Assembly: GCF_001552595.1 (NCBI RefSeq)
Contig: NZ_BCRM01000015.1
Span: 1-45,752, forward strand
Direction: 5' to 3'
DNA from: Rhodococcus erythropolis NBRC 15567
Lineage (GTDB): Bacteria > Actinomycetota > Actinomycetes > Mycobacteriales > Mycobacteriaceae
DNA length: 45,752 bases
Made by a program: the position numbers and the translations under genes. The notes below the pieces were generated by a model. That model ran no database searches. It was not told the origin of the DNA and saw only the letters and a list, made by a program, of their open reading frames with translations. Position 1 is the first letter of the stretch; every line of letters starts with the position of its first letter. Shown here piece after piece: positions 34,567 through 41,093 of the stretch.

Positions 34567-35697
34567 CTAGGTCCAGACCGTGTCGATATCCGTCGCCTCA
34601 CGCGCCGGCGCAGCGGGCGTCGCGGTGGGCGTGCGCGAGAAGCGCGGTGCGGGAGCATGCTGAGTGACGCCGTCGAGTTCGATGAGCGAACCGCGGGCCG
34701 CGATGTGTTCGTTGGACGGAGCCTCGGCGAAAGTCAGGACAGGGGAGACGCAGGCGTCGGTGCCGAGGAAGATCTTGGCCCACTCGTCGCGAGTCTTGGA
34801 CAAGAACTTTTCGGTGAAGAGCGTCTTCATGTCGTCCCACTTGGACGTGTCCATCTGGTGAGGGAGCGTCGCGGGATCGAGTTCGAGGCCCTCGAGCAAC
34901 AATGCGTAGAACTGCGGTTCGATGGATCCGACGGCCATGTACTTGCCGTCGGAGGTCTCGTAGGTGTCGTAGAACGGAGCGCCGGTGTCGAGGAGGTTGA
35001 CGCCGCGCTCGTCGGACCAGACGCCGCGACCGCGGAATGCCCACATCATGTGCGAGAGCGCGAGGGTTCCGTCGACCATCGCCGCGTCGACGACCTGGCC
35101 CTTACCAGACGTCGAGCGCTCGACGAGAGCCGACAGAATGCCGAAGATCAGGAACATGGAACCGCCGCCGAAATCGCCGACCATGTTGAGCGGCGGGACG
35201 GGGCGTTCACCCTTGCGTCCGATGGCGTTGAGGACACCGGTCAGTGAGATGTAGTTGATGTCGTGACCGGCGGCGTTGGCGAGCGGTCCTTCCTGTCCCC
35301 AGCCCGTCATACGGGCGTAAACGAGGCGCGGATTGCGCTCCGACACCACGTCGGGTCCGAGTCCCATGCGTTCCATGACGCCGGGGCGGAAGCCCTCGAT
35401 GAGGACGTCGGCGCGGCCCAGGAGATCGAGAACCTTGGCGACGTCGGCCGGATCCTTCAGGTTGGCCTCGACGATGCGGCGGCCGCGCTTGATCTGGTCG
35501 GTTGCGTTCGAGTCCTGCGGAATCTGCCATGCGCGCTGCACGATGACGATGTCGGCGCCCATGTCCGCCAAAAGCGTCGCGGCGTGCGGGCCCGGTCCCA
35601 ATCCAGCGAATTCCACGATCCGAATGCCCGCGAGCGGGCCCTTCTTCTCCACAGCTTCTGCAGACACACGCACTCCCAATTCAGACGGTGACAACAC
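34567..35697 (-). CDS. Class III CoA transferase, alpha-methylacyl-CoA racemase type
   Basis: A 376-residue protein of the CaiB/BaiF fold, two interlocked monomers. Signature blocks: GIRIVEFAGLGPGPHAATLLADMGADIV, NPRLVYARMTGWGQEGPLANAAGHDINYISL (His as in the Mcr catalytic His), and NMVGDFGGGSMFLIFGILSAL (Asp as in Mcr). Mcr inverts the 2-methyl centre of branched acyl-CoAs for beta-oxidation. The sequence fits a racemase better than a transferase, which has a catalytic Asp at another place. The longest frame starts with GTG at 35697, but this overlaps an AGGAG; GTG 35676 or GTG 35670 are other candidates. Confidence 0.88.
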   Translation of the reverse strand: MLSPSELGVRVSAEAVEKKGPLAGIRIVEFAGLGPGPHAATLLADMGADIVIVQRAWQIPQDSNATDQIKRGRRIVEANLKDPADVAKVLDLLGRADVLIEGFRPGVMERMGLGPDVVSERNPRLVYARMTGWGQEGPLANAAGHDINYISLTGVLNAIGRKGERPVPPLNMVGDFGGGSMFLIFGILSALVERSTSGKGQVVDAAMVDGTLALSHMMWAFRGRGVWSDERGVNLLDTGAPFYDTYETSDGKYMAVGSIEPQFYALLLEGLELDPATLPHQMDTSKWDDMKTLFTEKFLSKTRDEWAKIFLGTDACVSPVLTFAEAPSNEHIAARGSLIELDGVTQHAPAPRFSRTPTATPAAPAREATDIDTVWT

Positions 35698-35774
35698 TCC
35701 TGACTCGACGGTAACGTGTCGAATCGGTCAGGTGTGCTCCGGGGCACTGTGTCCGCCGAGGGAGGCGCCGATCA

Positions 35775-37841
35775 CTAGACGGCGGCACCCTCGAACTGAG
35801 CGTTGTAGAGACGGAAGTACGCGCCCGCAGCTGCGATGAGTTCGTCGTGTGTGCCCTGCTCGACGATCTTGCCCGCCTCCATCACGACGATCAGATCGGC
35901 GTTACGGATGGTGGAGAGCCGGTGCGCGATGATGAAGCTGGTGCGCCCGACGCGCAACGCGGACATTGCTTGCTGCACAAGCTGTTCCGTACGTGTGTCG
36001 ACCGAGCTGGTCGCCTCGTCGAGAATCAGCAGCGACGGCTCCGACAGGAATGCTCGGGCAATCGTGATGAGCTGCTTCTCGCCGGAGCTGATGTTCGATG
36101 CCTCCTCGTCCAGCACGGTGTCGTACCCGTCCGGGAGCGTGTGGATGAAGCGGTCGACGAAGGCAGCGCGTGCGGCTTCGTGGATCTCGTATTCACTGGC
36201 GTCGAGCCGGCCGTACGCGATGTTGTCGCGGATCGTTCCGCCGAAGAGCCAGGTGTCCTGCAGGACCATGCCGACGTGCTTGCGCAAGTCGGAGCGGCGC
36301 ATCTGCGAGATGTCGACGTCGTCGAGAGTGATTCGGCCCGAGTCGACTTCGTAGAAGCGCATGAGCAGGTTGACCAAGGTGGTCTTGCCGGCACCGGTGG
36401 GTCCGACGATGGCGACCATCTGCCCGGGCCGAGCCGTCAGGTACACGTTCTCGATCAACGGCTTGTCCGGCTCGTAGCGGAACGAGACGTTCTCGAACTC
36501 GATGTGTCCGACGTTGCGATGGCGTCCGGCAGGCTCGGGCATTAGTGGCACGTCGATGTCGGGCGACTGCTCAGGTTCGTCGAGAAGCTCGAAGACCCGC
36601 TCAGCCGACGCGGCTCCGGACTGCAGGCTCGTCGACATGGACGCGATCTGCGTGAGTGGTTGGCTGAACTGGCGCGAATAGACGATGAACGCCTGAACGT
36701 CACCGAGTGACATGTTGCCGCTGGCGACCTTGAGTGCGCCGACCACAGCGAGCAGCACGTAGGTGATGTTTCCGACGAAGTTCATGACCGGCATGATCAG
36801 GCTGGAGAGGAACTGTGCGCCGAAGGACGCGTCGAGGAGTTTCTTGTTCTGCTCGGCGAATTCACGCTCGGCTTCGGCCTGATGCCCGTACACGCGTACC
36901 AGGTCGCGACCGCTGTAGTTCTCTTCGATCTGTGCGTTGATCTTGCCCGTCTCGGTCCACTGAGCCTTGTACAACACCTGTGCACGCTTGGCGACCCTGG
37001 CAACGAGGAGCACCGATACCGGCACCGCGATCAGTGCGATCAGGGCGAGCATCGGAGAGATGACGAACATCATTGTCAGGACGCCGAGGACGGTGAGCAC
37101 CGACGTCAGGAGCGAGGTCAACGTCGACGACAACGTCGACGAGATGTTGTCGATGTCGTTGGTGACGCGGCTGAGGATCTCGCCACGCGGCGTCTTGTCG
37201 AAGTATGGAAGGGGGAGACGGTGAAGCTTCGCCTCGACCGAGGCACGCAGGTTGTAGATGGTCTTCTGGACGATGATGTTGAGGAGGAATGCTTCCAACC
37301 AGGCAAGTAGCGACGAGAGCAAGTACACGACGATCGCGAGCATGACGACTTTGCCGATGGCGTCGAAGTTCAGACCTACACCGGGAACGACGTCGGTCGA
37401 GTTGGCGACGAGGTCGGCGAACGTCGAATTTCCTGATGCGCGGATCGCCTCTGCTGCCTGATCGCGGGTCAGTCCGGCGGGCAGGCTCTTGCCGATGAAC
37501 CCGGCGAAGATGAGGTCTGTCGCGTGACCGAGGATCTTCGGCACCGCGACGGAGAGCGCGATGCTGGCGATCGTCGCAACGACGACACAGACGACCGCAA
37601 ACTTGTGTGGCTGCAGAAGCGAGAGAAGCCGCTTCATCGTCGCCTTGAAGTGGCGAGGTTTGGTGTCCGTCGCGGTCAGCGCGGGCTTCGGCTCTTTGTC
37701 GGGGTTCTCGGGGTTACTCGACTTCGCATCCCCGTCCGCGGATTCAGGTTCGCTCGGGATCTTGGCGAACACCACCGTCGGGGCATCGTCGAAGTACTGG
37801 CTGTTGGGGCTGCCCCACGTCGGGTCCTGCGGGCTGGTCAT
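35775..37841 (-). CDS. ABC half-transporter, consensus ATPase subunit
   Basis: A 688-residue exporter half: about 65 polar N-terminal residues, six membrane helices (about 75-395), and an NBD. Walker A is GPTGAGKTT (480-488), signature ISSGEKQ (584-590) departs from LSGGQ, Walker B LLILDEA (604-610) has catalytic E609, and the switch is H640. It therefore owns a working ATP site that pairs with the LSGGQ of its partner, while its own odd signature faces the partner's weak Walker site. Its ATG overlaps the upstream gene's stop (ATGA), so the pair is made in step. Substrate unknown; multidrug, lipid and peptide export are possible. Confidence 0.94.
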   Translation of the reverse strand: MTSPQDPTWGSPNSQYFDDAPTVVFAKIPSEPESADGDAKSSNPENPDKEPKPALTATDTKPRHFKATMKRLLSLLQPHKFAVVCVVVATIASIALSVAVPKILGHATDLIFAGFIGKSLPAGLTRDQAAEAIRASGNSTFADLVANSTDVVPGVGLNFDAIGKVVMLAIVVYLLSSLLAWLEAFLLNIIVQKTIYNLRASVEAKLHRLPLPYFDKTPRGEILSRVTNDIDNISSTLSSTLTSLLTSVLTVLGVLTMMFVISPMLALIALIAVPVSVLLVARVAKRAQVLYKAQWTETGKINAQIEENYSGRDLVRVYGHQAEAEREFAEQNKKLLDASFGAQFLSSLIMPVMNFVGNITYVLLAVVGALKVASGNMSLGDVQAFIVYSRQFSQPLTQIASMSTSLQSGAASAERVFELLDEPEQSPDIDVPLMPEPAGRHRNVGHIEFENVSFRYEPDKPLIENVYLTARPGQMVAIVGPTGAGKTTLVNLLMRFYEVDSGRITLDDVDISQMRRSDLRKHVGMVLQDTWLFGGTIRDNIAYGRLDASEYEIHEAARAAFVDRFIHTLPDGYDTVLDEEASNISSGEKQLITIARAFLSEPSLLILDEATSSVDTRTEQLVQQAMSALRVGRTSFIIAHRLSTIRNADLIVVMEAGKIVEQGTHDELIAAAGAYFRLYNAQFEGAAV

Positions 37842-39571
37842 GCGCTCATCTCCGCGGGAATCTGGGAAGCCACGATCTCTTGGTACGTAGGACAGTTGGC
37901 CAGAAGGAACTGATGGTCGCCGAGACCGACCGGAGCGCCGTCTTCGAGGACCATGATCTGGTCGGCATCGATGATGGACGCGACGCGCTGCGCGACGATG
38001 ATGACCGTCGAATGAGTCGATACCGTGCGGAGTTCGCGTCGGACTGCGGCGTCGGTGTGCATGTCGAGTGCGGAGAACGAATCGTCGAAGACGAAGATCC
38101 GGGGTCTGCGGACCACAGCTCTGGCGATGGCGAGACGTTGTTTCTGTCCGCCCGAGAGATTGCCGCCGCCCTGGGCGATCGGAGACTCGAGACCGTCGGA
38201 CAGTTCCCGGACGAAGTCGTCTGCCTGGGCGATGGTGAGGGCTGCCCAGATGTCGTCGTCGGTGGCGGTCGGGTTTCCGTAGCGGATGTTGCTCGCGATC
38301 GTGCCGGCGAACAGGTACGCCTTCTGGGGCACGTATCCGAAGTTGGCGAAGAGTTCGTCCTGATCCCAGCCACGCACGTCCAAGCCGTCGACCAAGACGG
38401 CGCCGGCCGTGACGTCGAACAGTCGGGGGATGAGTGAGACGAGGGTCGATTTGCCACTACCGGTACTGCCAACGATCGCGGTGACCGTTCCTGGCATGCA
38501 TCGCATCGAGACATTCGACAGGACCGGCGTTTCAGCTCCCGGATACGTGAATCCGGCTCCACCGAACTCGACAACGCCGTAGGGGCTGGTCGGGCGAAGG
38601 GGCTGGGCCGGTGCGGGCACGGTCGGCTCGGTGTCGAGTACCTCGGTGATGCGGTCGGCACACACGGCCGCGCGGGGGATCACGACGGCCAACATGGTCG
38701 CCATGACCACGGACATCAGGATCTGCATGACGTAGGCGAGGAAGGCGCTGATCTGGCCGATCTGCATGTCTCCGGTATCGACCAGATGCGCGCCGAACCA
38801 CAGCACCGCGACGCTCGACAGGTTGGCGATCAACATGACGGTGGGCAGCAGAACCGCCTGGTAGCGACCGATGAGGAGCGAGGTGTCGGTCAGTTCCTTG
38901 TTGGCTTTGTCGAAGCGGATCGTCTCGTCGGGTTCTCGAACGAAGGCGCGGATGACACGCATACCGGTGAGCTGTTCGCGCAGTGATCGATTGATGTTGT
39001 CGATCCGCGTCTGCATCGTCCGGAAATGCGGGATCAGCTTGGCCACCACGACCGAGACGGTGATGCCGAGCAGTGGTACCGAAATCGTCAGGAGCCAGGA
39101 CATCTGCAGGTTCTCGCGCAGCGCCATGATGATGCCGCCGATACACATCAGTGGGGCGCTGACGAGCATCGAGGACGTCAGCATGACCAGGGCCTGGATC
39201 TGCAGGACGTCGTTGGTGTTCCGTGTGATCAGCGTCGGCGCACCGAAACTGTTGAATTCGCGATCAGAGAAGCTGCCGACGGCCTTGTAAAAGGCGCCTC
39301 GAACGTCGTGGCCGAAGCCCATCGACGATTTTGCCGCCAGATAGGTCGACGCGACCGACGCGATGATCGACGCAAGCGAGACCAGCAGCATGATCCCGCC
39401 GGTGGACATGATGAATCCGGTGTCGCCTCGGGCGACACCGTCGTCGATGATCCGAGCGTTGAGCGTGGGGAGGACTAACGACGCGATGGCCCCGAAGAGT
39501 TGAAGTGCGAGGACCCCGGCAAGCAACCAGCGGTACGGCGGCAGGTACGCCTTGAGGAGTTTTGCTAGCAC
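37838..39571 (-). CDS. ABC half-transporter, degenerate ATPase subunit
   Basis: A 577-residue ABC exporter half, first gene of the pair. Membrane domain about 1-310, NBD after it. Walker A is GSTGSGKST (368-376) and the signature is a canonical LSGGQ (472-476), but the Walker B Glu is Asp (FVFDDS, D497) and the switch His is Gln (VAQR, Q528). This is the textbook degenerate site of heterodimeric exporters such as TM287/288 and LmrCD. GTG 39571 was chosen since the frame upstream of it has the composition of noncoding DNA; there is no strong Shine-Dalgarno sequence. Divergent from the small-peptide genes at 39889. Confidence 0.92.
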   Translation of the reverse strand: MLAKLLKAYLPPYRWLLAGVLALQLFGAIASLVLPTLNARIIDDGVARGDTGFIMSTGGIMLLVSLASIIASVASTYLAAKSSMGFGHDVRGAFYKAVGSFSDREFNSFGAPTLITRNTNDVLQIQALVMLTSSMLVSAPLMCIGGIIMALRENLQMSWLLTISVPLLGITVSVVVAKLIPHFRTMQTRIDNINRSLREQLTGMRVIRAFVREPDETIRFDKANKELTDTSLLIGRYQAVLLPTVMLIANLSSVAVLWFGAHLVDTGDMQIGQISAFLAYVMQILMSVVMATMLAVVIPRAAVCADRITEVLDTEPTVPAPAQPLRPTSPYGVVEFGGAGFTYPGAETPVLSNVSMRCMPGTVTAIVGSTGSGKSTLVSLIPRLFDVTAGAVLVDGLDVRGWDQDELFANFGYVPQKAYLFAGTIASNIRYGNPTATDDDIWAALTIAQADDFVRELSDGLESPIAQGGGNLSGGQKQRLAIARAVVRRPRIFVFDDSFSALDMHTDAAVRRELRTVSTHSTVIIVAQRVASIIDADQIMVLEDGAPVGLGDHQFLLANCPTYQEIVASQIPAEMSA

Positions 39572-39888
39572 GACGGTTCCCGGTGCGCTTCGGTTGCCGC
39601 TCGTTCGCGATTGATCACAAGCACACGGTATGACAGATCGTGGTCGAGGTTGGCACCGACTCTGACGATTGCATCCATTTGTCCAAATCGAATGTGATGT
39701 CCAACACACTTGAATTCGATATTGGTTTCAGGTCACAGGGCCTGAACTGCTGGTTTACACATTGCTCCAATATGTCACGGTCCTTCTTGGATAGAAACAA
39801 ACTGGACGTACGTATTTAGCTTGGCTACAAAGAGGCGGAGCGAACAAAACGTGCGCCGCGTCATAGATATTCATGCAAGGAGTCACAC
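39572..39888. other. AT-rich divergent regulatory region
   Basis: A 317-bp gap between the ABC gene and the first peptide gene. It is markedly AT-richer than its neighbours. It contains a CRP/GlxR-like site (39693-39708) flanked by ATCGAAT (39687-39693) and ATTCGAT (39714-39720), the palindrome TTCAGG-N8-CCTGAA (39727-39746), and a Shine-Dalgarno AAGGAG (39877-39882) for the peptide gene. A 61-codon frame on the minus strand (39615-39800) looks like chance. Confidence 0.7.
39693..39708. promoter_or_regulatory. CRP/GlxR-like site 1
   Basis: TGTGATGTCCAACACA matches TGTGA-N6-TCACA at nine of ten defined bases. It lies 181 bp before the first peptide gene and 122 bp before the ABC gene, so it could serve either. 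Confidence 0.5.
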
Positions 39889-40011
39889 ATGGGATCCCTC
39901 GGAAACCTTCTCAAGGCCAACGGCATGGGCTGGGGCATTCTCCAGCTTCTTCCCCTGGTCAACATGCTCAAGACCCTTCAGGGGCTGGACACCGCGAGCT
40001 CGAACTCCTGA
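39889..40011 (+). CDS. Small amphipathic peptide A (40 aa)
   Basis: An ATG with AAGGAG six bases upstream opens a 40-codon frame ending in TGA at 40009-40011. The peptide is hydrophobic, with Gly at 2, 5, 12, 14 and 16, one Trp (15), Leu/Ile/Val-rich residues 17-33, and a tail ending Thr-Ala-Ser-Ser-Asn-Ser (35-40). Charge is about +1 (K9, K28, D34). No Cys, no signal peptide. It shares the core NMLKTL (25-30) with three neighbouring peptides (hydrophobic-Leu-Lys-Ser/Thr/Asp-hydrophobic). It resembles PorA/PorH-type mycomembrane peptides in size and style; that is an inference. First gene of a three-gene unit. Confidence 0.8.
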   Translation: MGSLGNLLKANGMGWGILQLLPLVNMLKTLQGLDTASSNS

Positions 40012-40056
40012 CGTTCGACCACAACAATTCTTCCGAAACAACACAGGAGTAGTCGC

Positions 40057-40170
40057 ATGACCTCAATTCAGAATCTCGACGCCTTCCTCAAGAGCGTTCT
40101 CGCATTCGTGACCAAGTTGAACGCGGGATCGGCGGACGGCTCGGGTTCGGCTGGTTCCACTGCCGAGTAA
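40057..40170 (+). CDS. Small amphipathic peptide B (37 aa)
   Basis: CAGGAGTAGTCGC precedes the ATG at 40057. The 37-residue peptide has a clean heptad of hydrophobic residues at 4, 7, 11, 14, 18 and 21 (I, L, L, V, V, L), polar residues on the other face, the core AFLKSV (9-14), and a tail of Gly/Ser/Ala (23-36) ending in Ala-Glu. Net charge about -1. No Cys, no signal peptide. AFLKSV is shared exactly with peptide D, suggesting duplication. The gap to peptide A is 45 bp, with a separate ribosome site. Confidence 0.8.
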   Translation: MTSIQNLDAFLKSVLAFVTKLNAGSADGSGSAGSTAE

Positions 40171-40221
40171 TTCTCGGTCCCCACTTCATTTCAACTGCAT
40201 CCCGACATAAGGAGGCCCGAC

Positions 40222-40344
40222 ATGGGTTCGTTCGAAGACTTCAGCGGCGTCGTCAAGACGTTCATTCCGGTACTCAAGGACCTGTTCACGGCACTCGGTG
40301 GTGGCTCGCTCACCCCGGGCACAGGATCGGCGGCTGACAAGTAA
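40222..40344 (+). CDS. Small amphipathic peptide C (40 aa)
   Basis: TAAGGAGG lies before the ATG at 40222. The 40-residue peptide has hydrophobic residues at 4, 7, 11, 14, 18, 21 and 25 (F, F, V, F, L, L, L), the same heptad phase as peptide B, with P16 in the middle, the core PVLKDL (16-21), and a Gly/Ser/Thr/Pro tail ending Ala-Ala-Asp-Lys. Net charge about -1. No Cys, no signal peptide. A strong terminator follows 15 bp after the stop, so A, B and C form one transcription unit. Confidence 0.8.
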   Translation: MGSFEDFSGVVKTFIPVLKDLFTALGGGSLTPGTGSAADK

Positions 40345-40358
40345 GTCCCGTTTGTCCG

Positions 40359-40396
40359 AAAGTGTGGCTCGCGGTTGTCTGCGGGCCACACTTTTT
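40359..40396 (+). terminator. Rho-independent terminator after peptide C
   Basis: AAAGTGTGGC (40359-40368) pairs with GCCACACTTT (40385-40394), extended by a weaker inner pairing (TCGC / GCGG) and followed by T residues (a run of five, 40392-40396). It closes the A-B-C unit. Confidence 0.88.
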
Positions 40397-40406
40397 GCAT
40401 TTCAAT

Positions 40407-40422
40407 TGTGAGCTAAATCACA
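40407..40422. promoter_or_regulatory. Perfect CRP/GlxR-type site
   Basis: TGTGAGCTAAATCACA matches TGTGA-N6-TCACA at all ten defined positions. It is in a 362-bp AT-rich stretch (40345-40706) between peptide C and peptide D, and a possible promoter overlaps it (TTGTGA at 40406-40411, GATATT at 40429-40434, 17-bp spacer), in which case it would act as a repressor site. A CRP/GlxR gene is not in the window. Confidence 0.75.
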
Positions 40423-40515
40423 TTATAGGATATTTCGAACCGTCTATTTGGCCTATGAACTGCAATTATGTCAGAAGGTGTTACCGACAGTTCAAGTTGG
40501 TAGCTATTCGGTAGC

Positions 40516-40544
40516 TAGACAAGTGTGGGCAGTCAGTCTATAAA
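40516..40544 (+). promoter_or_regulatory. Near-consensus sigma-70 promoter for peptide D
   Basis: TAGACA (40516-40521), 17-bp spacer, TATAAA (40539-40544). The predicted start is about 40551, with a leader of about 155 bases. GGTAGCTA is repeated at 40499-40506 and 40510-40517, 11 bp apart, the second copy overlapping the -35 element. Confidence 0.65.
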
Positions 40545-40562
40545 TGCAGGCAGCGCCAAGTT

Positions 40563-40578
40563 AGTGCGCTACATCACA
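40563..40578. promoter_or_regulatory. CRP/GlxR-like site 3 (weak)
   Basis: AGTGCGCTACATCACA keeps the right half TCACA but only three of five bases in the left half. It is just downstream of the predicted transcription start of peptide D, where binding would repress. Weak on its own. Confidence 0.3.
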
Positions 40579-40706
40579 GCTCGGGATGTTGTTCGGGGGG
40601 CGGTTCAGCCATCCGCGCGGCAGAAGTTCCCGAACCATCTCGGCCACCGCCTGCGGCCGGAATGGCGCTGGAACATCACACCACCTCACAAACAGGAGAA
40701 CCTCCT

Positions 40707-40853
40707 ATGTTCGGATCACTCAGCACCCTCGGACCCCTGCTCACCGCGCTCGGAGCTTTCCTCAAGTCCGTTCCCACCGAATCGCTGTCCGGCGAGGGCG
40801 AGGGCTCGTCCACCGGTTCACTCTCGGGTCTGTCCAGCGGATCCGCCGAGTAG
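40707..40853 (+). CDS. Small amphipathic peptide D (48 aa)
   Basis: AGGAGAACCTCCT precedes the ATG at 40707. This is the longest of the four. Hydrophobic residues at 5, 8, 12, 15, 19 and 22 form a heptad, shifted by one from B and C; the core AFLKSV is at 17-22. Residues 23-48 are Ser/Gly/Glu/Thr rich (about half are Ser or Gly) and end Gly-Ser-Ala-Glu. Net charge about -3 (K20 against E25, E30, E32, E48). No Cys, no signal peptide. It has its own promoter and terminator-like hairpin. The Ser-rich tail could carry O-mycolate, as in PorH of Corynebacterium; unproven. Confidence 0.82.
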   Translation: MFGSLSTLGPLLTALGAFLKSVPTESLSGEGEGSSTGSLSGLSSGSAE

Positions 40854-40902
40854 TCATCCCTTCCGGCAGGTCCATTCGGCTCTGCCAATCGGATTGCATG
40901 CA

Positions 40903-40938
40903 GGTGCCCTCTGTCCACTGTCGTGGCCGGAGGGCACC
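40903..40938. terminator. Nested hairpin after peptide D
   Basis: Outer arms GGTGCCCTC (40903-40911) and GAGGGCACC (40930-40938), inner arms CCAC (40915-40918) and GTGG (40923-40926). It lies about 50 bp after the peptide D stop. The rest of 40854-41093 shows no gene. Confidence 0.7.
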
Positions 40939-41093
40939 CGCGTTTGCGGAGATTTTCGTAGTTGCCGTTTTGGCGTGTGAACACAGAACTGTGAGTGGCA
41001 GCACCTGCGTACGATGGTTCGACGACATCGGCATACGGTCACCGCGACGTCCGGTGCTCCCGAATTCAGAGGTAGCCGACCGCGAGGTGACGC

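Noticed and set aside
39615..39800. 61-codon minus-strand frame in the AT-rich gap
   Set aside because: No ribosome site, no homologous pattern, and it crosses the candidate CRP site and palindrome.
39889..40853. Peptide genes as leaderless bacteriocins (aureocin A70 style)
   Set aside because: Those are cationic; these are near neutral to acidic with long Ser/Gly tails, and no immunity gene is seen. Not excluded, but less likely than envelope peptides.
40525..40980. 151-codon plus-strand frame over the peptide D leader
   Set aside because: Peptide D has a good ribosome site and a paralogue core; this frame has neither.
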